64,000 nt of DNA from Flavobacterium sp. N502540. Lineage in GTDB: Bacteria > Bacteroidota > Bacteroidia > Flavobacteriales > Flavobacteriaceae. Below, one piece after another: positions 8,401-17,146 of the stretch. How positions within the stretch are numbered: the stretch's first letter is position 1; every line of letters begins with the position of its first letter. The DNA is taken from NCBI RefSeq assembly GCF_025947365.1, contig NZ_CP110012.1:1674001-1738000 (forward strand), given 5' to 3'. The notes beneath the pieces were generated by a model. The model ran no database searches and had not been told where the DNA came from. It was given only the letters and a program-made list of their open reading frames with translations. The position numbers and the translations under genes are program-made.

Positions 8401-9642
8401 GTGAAAATAAACAGAAACAATCTTAGACTGATTTTAACAGTTTGTTTGATTACGTTTTGTATTCAGACACCAGATGTTAAATTAGGATTTGTAAAATTCT
8501 CTGAACTTTTACTGTTATTGGCAGCTCCATTTCTTTTAAAAAAACCTATTAATAAGTTTATATTTTACTTTTTTGTTTTTTTTACTATTGAGGCGATATT
8601 AGGGCTTATAATTACTTCAACACATCATTTTGATATTCTCGGACCATCGAAATTTAAAGCACCTTATGTTATTACGATAGCACGATATCTTGAGTTAGTA
8701 TCATGTATTAGTTTGTCTATTATTACATTTCGATTGTTTAAAAATAATGAAGATCAATCAAAAAAAATAATTGATTATTTAGTGAATTGGAATATTCTAA
8801 TTACTGGTTTCTTTTTTTTTGTTTATATATTAGTCAAAATAGGGTTGCTACCCATATATAGTAGTATTGTTATTTATGATAATGATAGGTTGAGAGGTCT
8901 TTACAACGAAGGAGGGCCTTTTGGATTAATGCTTTCTTTTATTTTTATACTTTCTTTTTTTCAGAAAAAGACTAAGTATCGGTTTTTTAAGCAGTTTTTT
9001 TTATTTATAATTATTGCCTTTTTTGCCAGATCTAAAGCGGGAATTTTGTTTTCTGTTATTTGGATTGCCTTATTTAATTTTGAGATTTTAAAAAACAAAT
9101 TAAGATTGGTTATTTTTCCGATGATATTTGTTTTTTTGGCAGGATTCTATTTTTTGTTTATGAATGTAAGTTCTATGTATGTAACAGAATTAAACAGGGT
9201 AAAGCAATCAATTAGAGAACGGCCGAAAGATATTAATTTAATTTTAGGAAGGATTTCAGGTGTTTATATTGTTCCAAATATGGTAGAACAAAATACAATT
9301 TTTGGAATAGGACTTGGAAATTATCCATTATTAAGAAATAATGCAGAGTACCGAACTTTTTTCCCGAAACCTCCTAAGAAATCTATAGATATTGATGCGC
9401 ATGGATTTGGAGGAATTATTGATATTATTGTAGAGATGGGAATTCTGGGTTTTTTCATTTTTATATTTATTGTTTATGGTATTTATTACGAAATAAAAAG
9501 GATAAATAAAGGAATAGTTCTTGTAATAGGGTTTCTTCTTATTTATTGTTTTGGAGTACAGATTTACTTTTTATATCCATGGGTACTGTTGGCTATTATT
9601 TTAGCCTATCAAAATAATTACATACATGAAATTAGTAATTGA
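8401..9642 (+). CDS. Wzy/WaaL-type O-antigen polymerase or ligase (first of two)
   Basis: A 413-residue inner-membrane protein with about ten hydrophobic segments and a large periplasmic loop between roughly residues 255 and 345, containing GIGLGNYP and a DAHGFGGI segment. The O-antigen ligase/polymerase (Wzy_C) fold has such a loop with a conserved His, here probably in DAHGF. Translation starts at a GTG at 8401. The stop overlaps the next glycosyltransferase by 17 nt. Polymerase and ligase cannot be told apart by sequence alone; compare the second copy at 10708. Confidence 0.75.
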   Translation: MKINRNNLRLILTVCLITFCIQTPDVKLGFVKFSELLLLLAAPFLLKKPINKFIFYFFVFFTIEAILGLIITSTHHFDILGPSKFKAPYVITIARYLELVSCISLSIITFRLFKNNEDQSKKIIDYLVNWNILITGFFFFVYILVKIGLLPIYSSIVIYDNDRLRGLYNEGGPFGLMLSFIFILSFFQKKTKYRFFKQFFLFIIIAFFARSKAGILFSVIWIALFNFEILKNKLRLVIFPMIFVFLAGFYFLFMNVSSMYVTELNRVKQSIRERPKDINLILGRISGVYIVPNMVEQNTIFGIGLGNYPLLRNNAEYRTFFPKPPKKSIDIDAHGFGGIIDIIVEMGILGFFIFIFIVYGIYYEIKRINKGIVLVIGFLLIYCFGVQIYFLYPWVLLAIILAYQNNYIHEISN

Positions 9643-10711
9643 TATTCGTTTAATAAATGCTTCTGGCATTGGAACGTATTTAAAGAACGTAATCCCTGGA
9701 GTTTTACAGAACTTTGATGAGGTTTTAGTTTTGGGTAATACCAAAGAAATTGAATGTTTTGATTGGAGTAAAAAGATAAAAATAATCGAATTTAATGCTA
9801 AAGTTTATTCTCTTAAAGAACAGTTTCAATACCCAAAAATAATTCCAAGTTGCGATGTTTTATGGTGTCCACATTTTAATACGCCGCTTTTACCTGTAAA
9901 AGCTCAAAAAATAGTAACAACAATTCATGATGTATATCATTTAACAGATGAAGCTTCAATTTCACAATTGAAGAGAAAATATGCGAGGATTTTATTTCAA
10001 AATGCAGTTGAAAAATCAAGTTTAATTTTTACAGTTTCAGAGTTTTCAAAAGCTGAAATTTTAAAATATACCAAAGCTGATTCTCAAAAAATAGATGTGG
10101 TATATTGTGGTGTAAATAAATTATTATTCGAAAATTCAGAAGCAAAGTACGATCTTAAACTTCCGGACAATTATATTCTATATGTTGGAAATATAAAACC
10201 ACATAAAAATTTAATTGTTTTATTAAAAGCTTATAACGCATTATCAGAAGAGTTTAGATCAAAATATAAATTGGTTTTTATAGGTAAGAAAGATGGATTT
10301 TTAACTCAAGATAATGATATTCATAGTTTTATAAAGAATAATAATCTGCAAAAAGATATTACATTTACGGGTTATGTAAATGATTCTGAGATTCCGGATA
10401 TCTATCATAATGCAAATCTATTTGTATTTCCTTCACTCTATGAAGGTTTTGGGTTACCCATCCTTGAGGCACTTGCAAGTGGAACAAAAGTGTTAAGTTC
10501 AAATGCAGCAAGCTTACCGGAAATAGGTGGAGAAGCGGTTGTTTATTTTGATCCAAAGGACGATGTTGGGTTAGGAAAATTGATACAGGATAATATTGTA
10601 GACTCATCAAAAGGTAAATTTTTGTCCGCTGAGGCACATAAACAATTAGAGAAATTTACGTGGGAAAAATCGATTAAAAAGCATCTAAATGCTTTCAAAA
10701 AGTTAGAATGA
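9626..10711 (+). CDS. Glycosyltransferase family 4 (GT-B fold)
   Basis: A 361-residue cytoplasmic enzyme. The N-terminal domain has DIRLINASGIGTYLKNV and a TTIHDVYH segment. The C-terminal donor-binding domain has YVGNIKPHKNL and FVFPSLYEGFGLPILEALAS, the GT4 EX7E-type motif. This organisation is that of mannosyl- or rhamnosyltransferases of O-antigen loci, acting on lipid-linked sugar at the inner membrane. It overlaps the upstream Wzy-like gene by 17 nt and the downstream one by 4 nt, so it lies within a tight operon. The donor sugar is not determinable. Confidence 0.88.
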   Translation: MKLVIDIRLINASGIGTYLKNVIPGVLQNFDEVLVLGNTKEIECFDWSKKIKIIEFNAKVYSLKEQFQYPKIIPSCDVLWCPHFNTPLLPVKAQKIVTTIHDVYHLTDEASISQLKRKYARILFQNAVEKSSLIFTVSEFSKAEILKYTKADSQKIDVVYCGVNKLLFENSEAKYDLKLPDNYILYVGNIKPHKNLIVLLKAYNALSEEFRSKYKLVFIGKKDGFLTQDNDIHSFIKNNNLQKDITFTGYVNDSEIPDIYHNANLFVFPSLYEGFGLPILEALASGTKVLSSNAASLPEIGGEAVVYFDPKDDVGLGKLIQDNIVDSSKGKFLSAEAHKQLEKFTWEKSIKKHLNAFKKLE

Positions 10712-11964
10712 AGCAGTTAATTTTACAATATAACAAATCGGTCGTCTATTTTTTTTTAATAGCAATAGCACTCTTTCCTATTTTACCAAAAGGAGTGGAA
10801 AGCATTTTAATGTTTGGTGGATTTTTATTTTCATTGTCTTATTTTATTTTCGAAGGAAAAAAATTCTGGAGCAAAGAAAAAACAATAGAGCTTTTACTAT
10901 TCTCTTCTCTGTTTCTAATTTTTGTTTTTTCATTGTTTTATACAATTGATATTAAGACAGGGATTAAATTTATAATACGACTTTTACCTTCTGTTTTATT
11001 TCCCGCAATTTTCCTGTTTAATAACACAGATCTTCTGAATACTAAGAAATTTCAGGTAATTACAAATGTTTATTGCTTGGCTGTGGGATTAGTTTTGTTT
11101 TTCTTACACATAACGTTGTTTCATGAATTATACAATTCAAGTTTAAAGTTCTGGGATTTTAGACAACTTATCGAAAACAAAATAGAAGTACATGGCACTT
11201 ATTTGGCAATGTGGATTGGTTTTGCGATAATTATTTTAGTTTATAAAATTAGAATTGAATCAAAAAAGTATTTTATCACTTTCATATTTTTATTTATGAT
11301 GGGATATTTTTTCTATTGGCAATACATCATCGGATCCAGAATGCCTTTTGTGGCAACTATTATAGTTTGCTTTTTTTGTTTGTTTAAGAACGCAATGCAA
11401 ATTACAATTGCCAGTGTCTTGTTAATTAGTTTGACGTTTATTTTAGTTTTTAAAGTAGATCGAATAGGAGAAAGATTTGAAAAACTAAAAAATTACAAAC
11501 TTTCTTTTCCAGAAGGAAAATATGAAGATAATTATCCTAATATTAGTAATGAACAGATTAGAAACGGAATTTATTTTTGTGGTTATGAAATCTTTAAAGC
11601 TGAACCAATCGTAGGTTATGGAGTAGGAGATGTTGATGTCAAATTACAATCTTGCTATGATGAACAATATAGAAATACAGATACTTATAAAGTTACCAGT
11701 TATAATTCGCACAATGAATATTTAAACATAATTCTGTCTTCGGGAATTTTAGGACTTGTTTTATTTTTATTTTCGCAGTATCGTCTTTTAAAACGAGCAT
11801 TTCATTATAAATTAGGGATTTATATTTCATTTGTATTTTTTATTTTCCTTAATTTTTCTTTTGAGAATATTTTAAGCAGACATGATGGAGTTATCTTTTT
11901 TGGGTTTTTTAATTCTTTATTATTTTTTCAAAAGAACAATTTAAATGAAAAAAGCATTAATTAG
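10708..11964 (+). CDS. O-antigen ligase/polymerase family protein (second of two)
   Basis: A 418-residue polytopic membrane protein. The periplasmic loop contains YGVGDVDVKLQSCYDEQY and SYNSHNEYLNIILSSGILGL, the His-containing SHNEY motif typical of Wzy_C/WaaL proteins. Two such genes in one locus suggest that one polymerises repeat units and the other either ligates the chain to its lipid anchor or serves another glycan. It overlaps the glycosyltransferases on both sides (4 nt upstream, 20 nt downstream). Confidence 0.8.
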   Translation: MKQLILQYNKSVVYFFLIAIALFPILPKGVESILMFGGFLFSLSYFIFEGKKFWSKEKTIELLLFSSLFLIFVFSLFYTIDIKTGIKFIIRLLPSVLFPAIFLFNNTDLLNTKKFQVITNVYCLAVGLVLFFLHITLFHELYNSSLKFWDFRQLIENKIEVHGTYLAMWIGFAIIILVYKIRIESKKYFITFIFLFMMGYFFYWQYIIGSRMPFVATIIVCFFCLFKNAMQITIASVLLISLTFILVFKVDRIGERFEKLKNYKLSFPEGKYEDNYPNISNEQIRNGIYFCGYEIFKAEPIVGYGVGDVDVKLQSCYDEQYRNTDTYKVTSYNSHNEYLNIILSSGILGLVLFLFSQYRLLKRAFHYKLGIYISFVFFIFLNFSFENILSRHDGVIFFGFFNSLLFFQKNNLNEKSIN

Positions 11965-13042
11965 CGATTGGTATTATGTAAATGGAGGTGCTGAAAAAGT
12001 AATACATTCCATAAATTCAATCTGGGATGATTTTGATCATTTCGCACTGATTGATTTTTTAAAGGATGAAGACCGAAAGTTTATTTTGAATGGAAAAAAA
12101 GCAAGGACTAGCTTTATTCAAAAACTTCCAACGGTAAAGAAAAACCACCGTAAATTTTTACAGCTATTTCCAATAGCCATAGAGCGGTTTGACTTAAGTG
12201 ATTATGATCTTATAATTAGTTCCTCATCAGCGGTAGCAAAAGGAGTACGAACCCGAAAAGATCAGCTTCATATTTGTTATTGTCATTCGCCTATGCGATA
12301 TGCCTGGGATTTGCAGGATCAGTACTTAAAAGATTCAGGCTTAGATAAAGGTTTAAAAGGATTTTATGCAAAGTATGTTTTGCAGAAAATAAGAAAATGG
12401 GATGTTTCAAACTCTGAAAATGTCGATTATTTTATTGCCAATTCTAATTATATAGCTGAAAGAATAAAGAAAATTTATAATCGTGAAGCAACGGTTATTT
12501 ATCCTCCCGTTGATGTTGAATTTTTTAGTTTAGAAGAACAGAAGGATAATTATTACTTTACAGCTTCACGCTTAGTTTCTTATAAAAAAATACAATTAAT
12601 CGTAGAAGCTTTTAATGAATTACCACATTTAAAATTAATTGTTGCCGGAGACGGACCGGAATTTCAAAAACTTCAGACAATTGCTAAAAGTAATATTGAA
12701 TTTGTTGGATTTGTAGAAGCCAGTAGTTTAAAAAACTATATGCAAAAAGCAAAAGCGTTTGTTTTTGCCGCCGAAGAAGATTTCGGAATTATTCCGGTAG
12801 AAGCACAGGCCTGTGGTACTCCGGTTATTGCTTTAGCAAAAGGCGGCACTTTAGAAACAGTTGTTGAAAAGAAGACGGGAGTTTTTTTCAAAGAACAATC
12901 ATCACAAAGTATAAAAGAAGCCGTAATTGACTTCGAAAAGATAAAATTTAGTCCCAAGGTAATCCGGGAACATGCAATGAAGTTTTCGAAGGAACGTTTT
13001 GAAAGTGAAATGAGAGCTTTTGTTAATGAGAAACTAGCATAA
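11945..13042 (+). CDS. Glycosyltransferase family 4
   Basis: A 365-residue GT-B enzyme. It begins KALISDWYYVNGGAEKVI, with the Gly-Gly-Ala-Glu donor-side loop of GT4 enzymes, and contains CYCHSPMRYAWDL and FVFAAEEDFGIIPVEAQACG (EX7E motif). The HSPMRYAWD segment is common in bacterial GT4 mannosyltransferase-like enzymes, but the sugar cannot be assigned. It is the last gene of the overlapping block; a 121-nt gap with its own promoter box precedes the UDP-xylose synthase gene. Confidence 0.88.
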   Translation: MKKALISDWYYVNGGAEKVIHSINSIWDDFDHFALIDFLKDEDRKFILNGKKARTSFIQKLPTVKKNHRKFLQLFPIAIERFDLSDYDLIISSSSAVAKGVRTRKDQLHICYCHSPMRYAWDLQDQYLKDSGLDKGLKGFYAKYVLQKIRKWDVSNSENVDYFIANSNYIAERIKKIYNREATVIYPPVDVEFFSLEEQKDNYYFTASRLVSYKKIQLIVEAFNELPHLKLIVAGDGPEFQKLQTIAKSNIEFVGFVEASSLKNYMQKAKAFVFAAEEDFGIIPVEAQACGTPVIALAKGGTLETVVEKKTGVFFKEQSSQSIKEAVIDFEKIKFSPKVIREHAMKFSKERFESEMRAFVNEKLA

Positions 13043-13136
13043 AAATTTTAATGCTCTGAAAAGATATTTTACTTCCTATTTTTATAAAACGTAGCAGATT
13101 AATCGTAGGTACTTTTTTTAAGAATGCTAAATCAGT

Positions 13137-13144
13137 TACATTTG
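13137..13144 (+). promoter_or_regulatory. -7 box (TACATTTG) before UDP-xylose synthase
   Basis: An exact TAnnTTTG match lies 19 nt before the ATG, in the only sizeable gap of the polysaccharide operon. No convincing -33 TTG is seen at the normal spacing, so this is a weak call. Confidence 0.4.
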
Positions 13145-13163
13145 CGAGGTATAAATAATTACT

Positions 13164-14147
13164 ATGAAAAGAATACTTATTACAGGAGCGGCGGGATTTC
13201 TGGGATCGCATTTATGTGATCGTTTTATCAAAGAAGGATATCATGTTATCGGAATGGATAATTTGATTACCGGAGATCTTAAAAACATAGAGCATTTATT
13301 CAAGTTAGAACATTTCGAATTTTACCACCACGATATCACCAAGTTTGTGCACATTCCGGGTGATTTAGATTACATACTACATTTTGCCTCGCCGGCAAGT
13401 CCGATTGATTATTTAAAAATTCCAATTCAAACCTTAAAAGTTGGATCTTTAGGAACACATAATTTATTGGGATTAGCCCGTGTGAAAAAAGCAAGAATTT
13501 TAATTGCGTCAACATCCGAAGTTTACGGAGATCCGTTGGTTCACCCACAAACGGAGGAATACTATGGAAATGTAAACACCATTGGACCACGTGGGGTTTA
13601 TGATGAAGCCAAACGCTTTCAGGAATCGATTACCATGGCTTATCACACCTTTCATGGTGTAGAGACCAGAATCGTACGTATTTTTAATACCTATGGTCCA
13701 AGAATGCGTCTGAATGACGGACGTGTTATACCTGCTTTTATCGGACAGGCATTACGCGGGGAAGATTTAACCATTTTTGGTGACGGAATGCAAACACGAT
13801 CTTTCTGTTATGTAGACGATCAGGTGGAAGGTATTTTCAGACTATTGCATTCGGATTATGTATATCCGGTAAATATTGGAAATCCGGATGAAATCACGAT
13901 TAAGGATTTTGCAGAAGAGATCATTAAATTAACCGGAACCAATCAAAAGGTAGTCTACCATCCATTACCGATAAATGATCCATTACAACGCCAGCCAGAC
14001 ACCACAAAAGCGAAAGAGTTATTGGGTTGGGAAGCAAAAGTAAGCCGTTCTGAAGGAATGAAAATTACATATGACTATTTCAGATCACTTTCAAAAGAAG
14101 AACTTTCAAAAGAAGAACACAAAGATTTTTCGAACTATATCAAATAA
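13164..14147 (+). CDS. UDP-glucuronate decarboxylase (UDP-xylose synthase), SDR family
   Basis: A 327-residue extended short-chain dehydrogenase. The NAD-binding GAAGFLG loop is at residues 8-14, the T-S-E active-site signature of UDP-xylose synthases is in [10 protein letters not shown] (Glu119), and the catalytic YDEAK is at residues 146-150. The family oxidises, decarboxylates and re-reduces UDP-glucuronic acid to UDP-xylose in the cytoplasm. This implies xylose or a derived sugar in the surface glycan. No UDP-glucose dehydrogenase is in the window, so the substrate must be made elsewhere. It ends at a strong hairpin terminator. Confidence 0.9.
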   Translation: MKRILITGAAGFLGSHLCDRFIKEGYHVIGMDNLITGDLKNIEHLFKLEHFEFYHHDITKFVHIPGDLDYILHFASPASPIDYLKIPIQTLKVGSLGTHNLLGLARVKKARILIASTSEVYGDPLVHPQTEEYYGNVNTIGPRGVYDEAKRFQESITMAYHTFHGVETRIVRIFNTYGPRMRLNDGRVIPAFIGQALRGEDLTIFGDGMQTRSFCYVDDQVEGIFRLLHSDYVYPVNIGNPDEITIKDFAEEIIKLTGTNQKVVYHPLPINDPLQRQPDTTKAKELLGWEAKVSRSEGMKITYDYFRSLSKEELSKEEHKDFSNYIK

Positions 14148-14155
14148 GAAAATTT

Positions 14156-14190
14156 AAACGGGCAATTATTTCCAGAATAATTGCCCGTTT
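14156..14190 (+). terminator. Rho-independent terminator after UDP-xylose synthase
   Basis: A perfect 15-bp stem with a 5-nt loop (14156-14170 with 14176-14190) contains a GC-rich core (CGGGCAA) and is followed by a T-rich run. It separates the plus-strand polysaccharide operon from the converging minus-strand glycosyltransferase/wecB pair and could act in both directions. Confidence 0.85.
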
Positions 14191-14203
14191 TTTATTAAGT
14201 TAC

Positions 14204-15391
14204 TTAGAAAGCATTCTTTTCGATGAGTTCCTTCATTTGTTGGTCCAGATTAAAATGACTTTTGGCGTGAAGCAAAATAGTCTTTTTCATCTTCTGTATT
14301 TCTGCTTTACCTAGTGTCGATATTGTTCCTAAAGTTGTATTTAATTGTTTAAAATCTTCAACGGGAACTACCCAACCAAGGTTATTCTCTTCTACAATAT
14401 TTTCTCCTTCGCCTCCTCCATAGTAAAGTATTGGAAATCCTAAAGCACTATACTCAAATATTTTGGATGGTACAGAACCGTAAATTCTTGTCTTGAGCGG
14501 AACAAGGGCAATATCTAAATTTTTCAGAGTTTCATGCAAAACATTTCGTTCTAACATTCCGTGAAAAACAATTTTTTTAGTTGGATTTTGGCTGAGGTAG
14601 TTCACAATCTGAGTTTTCTCGGCACCATCACCAAAAATATGCAGTTCGATGTTATCAATTTCTAAATTCAATTGCTGAATAAGTTCAAAAACCCCTTGCG
14701 CAACGCCTAATAATCCGGCATAGAATAGTTTAATGGGTTCGCTTGAATTATTTTTTTCTTCAAGGAAATCTTCCACAAAATGATCCGGGTAATTACGATA
14801 TAGAAAGCATTTTTTTTGGGGAAAGATAGAATGAATATGGGTAATGATTTCATTAGATTGCCCAAAAATATGCGTTGCTTTTTGGTAAATAAAACGTTCA
14901 ATAAAAAGCAAAATTTGGTGTGAAATACTGTTTTTCTTTAATACCTGCAATTCGATAGCGGCAGTTGGCCAAAGATCTGAAACATTCAAAAGGATTGTTT
15001 TACCCTTAATCCAAAGCACAAAAACAGAAACAAACGAAAGTAATAGCGGCGGCGATTGTACAATTACTTTTTTAGGTGTTTTGGCAAACAATAAATAAAA
15101 AAACAAAGTACTTGAAAACGACAGTGTCGAGACAATTCGTTTAAAGATATTCGAACTATTACTTGGATAGATCCAAAGACGTTTTAAGGTAATATTCTGG
15201 ATTTTTTCGGTAACAGAAAACCGGCCTTTGTATTCCGGAAATAATTCGCCTTTTGGATAATTTGGAAGCGGAGAAATTACCGAAACTTCATAACCATTTT
15301 GATTCAATTTTAAAGCCAGTTGTTCTATTCTATTGGCCGCAGCACCTTTTTCGGGTGGATAATAGTTTGATATGATTAGAATATCCTTCAT
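14204..15391 (-). CDS. Glycosyltransferase family 4 (WbuB-like)
   Basis: A 395-residue GT-B enzyme with an N-terminal domain beginning ILIISNYYPPEKGAAANRIE, the pattern of WbuB-type GlcNAc/FucNAc transferases, a hydrophobic segment around residues 90-130 that suggests membrane association, and the donor domain LFYAGLLGVAQGV then SVPSKIFEYSALGFPI. The Glu of the second motif is in SKIFEYSA. It overlaps the upstream wecB by one nucleotide (TAATG arrangement), so the two genes form a coupled operon and this enzyme may use a sugar made from the WecB product. Confidence 0.85.
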   Translation of the reverse strand: MKDILIISNYYPPEKGAAANRIEQLALKLNQNGYEVSVISPLPNYPKGELFPEYKGRFSVTEKIQNITLKRLWIYPSNSSNIFKRIVSTLSFSSTLFFYLLFAKTPKKVIVQSPPLLLSFVSVFVLWIKGKTILLNVSDLWPTAAIELQVLKKNSISHQILLFIERFIYQKATHIFGQSNEIITHIHSIFPQKKCFLYRNYPDHFVEDFLEEKNNSSEPIKLFYAGLLGVAQGVFELIQQLNLEIDNIELHIFGDGAEKTQIVNYLSQNPTKKIVFHGMLERNVLHETLKNLDIALVPLKTRIYGSVPSKIFEYSALGFPILYYGGGEGENIVEENNLGWVVPVEDFKQLNTTLGTISTLGKAEIQKMKKTILLHAKSHFNLDQQMKELIEKNAF

Positions 15392-16479
15392 TATTTTTTA
15401 GCCAGTAAAATTGAAACAATTCGTTCCGATGCTTTTCCATCCCATAAATCCGGGACACCACTTTTCTTGGGACCATTTTTTAAAAATGAACCGTATACTT
15501 TTTGTAAATTTTCTAATGATGTTCCAACAATAGTGTTTGAACCAATGGTTTCGGTTTCAGGACGCTCAGTGTTATTTCGCATGGTAAAACAAGGAATTCC
15601 CATTACAGTTGTTTCCTCAGAAATACCACCGCTATCAGTAATAACGGCAAAACTGTTTTGTATTAAATACATGAAATTCAGGTAGCTTTGTGGAGCAACA
15701 AAGAGGATGTTTTTAAACTTAGTCGAGCTTTCGCTTAAGATAGCCTGTGTTCTGGGATGAATTGGAAACAGTATTTTTTTGTTATTTGCCAAATTATCAA
15801 TTCCATGTAGTAAAGCAATAAGAGAAGAAACTTCATCGACATTTCCCGGACGATGTAAGGTTAGAACAATGTAGTTTTTTTCACTAAGCTGATGTTCTTC
15901 CCAAAAATCCGGAGCCGAAATTCTATTAATGTTCTGATATAAAGTATCGATCATAACATTTCCTACGAAATGTACATTTTCAGAATTTGATCCTAGTTTT
16001 AATAAATTTTCTGAAGCGGATGTTGAGGTTGTGAAAAAGTAATCCGTAATGCTATCTGTCAGCATTCTGTTGATTTCTTCCGGCATTGTTAAATCTCCGG
16101 AACGAATTCCCGCTTCAACATGTGCTACTTTTGTATGACATTTTTTAGCCACAATCGAACAAGCCATTGTCGAATTTACATCACCAACAACCAAAACTAA
16201 ATCACAAGGATTTTGAATAAGTTCCTTTTCGAAAGCAATCATAATTGCAGCTGTTTGTTCTGCCTGAGAACCGCTTTTTACTTCCAGATTTACATTTGGT
16301 TTCGGAATATTTAATTCTTCGAAAAAGGTATCACTTAAGTTTTTATCGTAATGCTGCCCTGTGTGAACCAAACGAAAGGAAACATCAAAACCTTCATTTT
16401 GCTTGTCTTTTATAGCATTAATAAGGGGTGCTATTTTTATAAAATTAGGTCTTGCACCTGCGATTAGGGTGATTTTCAT
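15391..16479 (-). CDS. wecB: Non-hydrolysing UDP-N-acetylglucosamine 2-epimerase
   Basis: A 362-residue cytoplasmic enzyme that interconverts UDP-GlcNAc and UDP-ManNAc. Family motifs are clear: TLIAGARPNFIKIAPL at the N-terminus, HTGQHYD, VVGDVNSTMAC, HVEAGIRSGD with EEINR, LTLHRPGNVD, and SDSGGISEE with MRNNTERPE near the C-terminus. The usual partner wecC (ManNAc dehydrogenase) is not nearby, so the product may be used as ManNAc or processed elsewhere. A TACTTTTG promoter box lies about 37-44 nt upstream. Confidence 0.93.
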   Translation of the reverse strand: MKITLIAGARPNFIKIAPLINAIKDKQNEGFDVSFRLVHTGQHYDKNLSDTFFEELNIPKPNVNLEVKSGSQAEQTAAIMIAFEKELIQNPCDLVLVVGDVNSTMACSIVAKKCHTKVAHVEAGIRSGDLTMPEEINRMLTDSITDYFFTTSTSASENLLKLGSNSENVHFVGNVMIDTLYQNINRISAPDFWEEHQLSEKNYIVLTLHRPGNVDEVSSLIALLHGIDNLANNKKILFPIHPRTQAILSESSTKFKNILFVAPQSYLNFMYLIQNSFAVITDSGGISEETTVMGIPCFTMRNNTERPETETIGSNTIVGTSLENLQKVYGSFLKNGPKKSGVPDLWDGKASERIVSILLAKK

Positions 16480-16515
16480 GGGACTATTAAATTCTTTCTA
16501 AAAACATTCTTTCGG

Positions 16516-16523
16516 CAAAAGTA
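16516..16523 (-). promoter_or_regulatory. -7 box (TACTTTTG) of the wecB operon
   Basis: On the minus strand the sequence matches TAnnTTTG exactly, about 37 nt before the wecB start. No clear -33 TTG was found at 17-23 nt spacing. Confidence 0.42.
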
Positions 16524-16585
16524 AAGTTTAAATTGGAATTTAATCAGAATGGGATAATTTCTTAAATATTGGACTGTGAATTTGT

Positions 16586-17107
16586 TTATTTTTTATAACC
16601 AATTTTTACTCTCTCACTTTCATTTTCTTTTTTCTCCGTTAGTTCATCTAAATAGGAAAAAACCAATTCAATATTTTTGTCATGATTTTCTAACTTCTTT
16701 TGAATCTGAAGAATATCCACTTTAATTTCAGTTGTATCCAGCAGCATTTGTCTCACTTTGGTGAAAATGCGCATAATCTGTATATTAGTTTGAATGGCTT
16801 TGTCGCTTTTTAGAACGCTTGATAACATCATAACGCCATGTTCAGTGAAAACAAAAGGTAATTTTCTGCTTCCGCCCCAACTTGAAGTCGCAAATTGCGA
16901 CTTCAAGTTTTCAAATTCGTTTTCAGTAAGTTGAAACATGAAATCTTTTGGAAAGCGAGATAAATTTCTTTTTACCTGTTCATTTAATCTTTTTGTTTCC
17001 ACATCATAAAGCATCGCCAAATCACTATCCAACATCACTTTTTGATTACGGATATAATATATTTTGTTAGAAATAGTTTCTTCAGAAAGTAAAGATTGAT
17101 CTTCCAT
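16586..17107 (-). CDS. ORF6N domain protein
   Basis: A 173-residue protein with an N-terminal ORF6N domain (IYYIRNQKVMLDSDLAMLYD, then KRNLSRFPKDFMFQL and LPFVFTEHGVMMLSSVL) and a C-terminal coiled-coil tail. ORF6N is a putative DNA-binding module named from phage and related to the KilA-N/Bro group; chromosomal copies are common in Bacteroidota and their role is unknown. The gene stands alone, and no integrase or phage genes are close. A 31-bp near-perfect palindrome lies within the coding sequence at the LKSQFATSS segment. It may be a remnant of mobile DNA or a stand-alone regulator. Confidence 0.85.
   Translation of the reverse strand: MEDQSLLSEETISNKIYYIRNQKVMLDSDLAMLYDVETKRLNEQVKRNLSRFPKDFMFQLTENEFENLKSQFATSSWGGSRKLPFVFTEHGVMMLSSVLKSDKAIQTNIQIMRIFTKVRQMLLDTTEIKVDILQIQKKLENHDKNIELVFSYLDELTEKKENESERVKIGYKK
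16879..16909. repeat. 31-bp palindrome inside the ORF6N gene
   Basis: Arms of 15 bp (16879-16893 and 16895-16909) are exact reverse complements around a single central base, with core AAGTCGCAA / TTGCGACTT. It encodes the Leu-Lys-Ser-Gln-Phe-Ala-Thr-Ser part of the ORF6N domain. It could be a protein-binding site, for example autoregulatory, or a transcript hairpin. Confidence 0.85.
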
Positions 17108-17146
17108 AAGTTTTCATTAAAAAACAAATGTAGGATTTTATTTATA

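Noticed and set aside
16586..17107. Phage or integrated element around the ORF6N gene
   Set aside because: No integrase, terminase, tRNA attachment site or other phage gene is near; the flanking genes are ordinary chromosomal ones.
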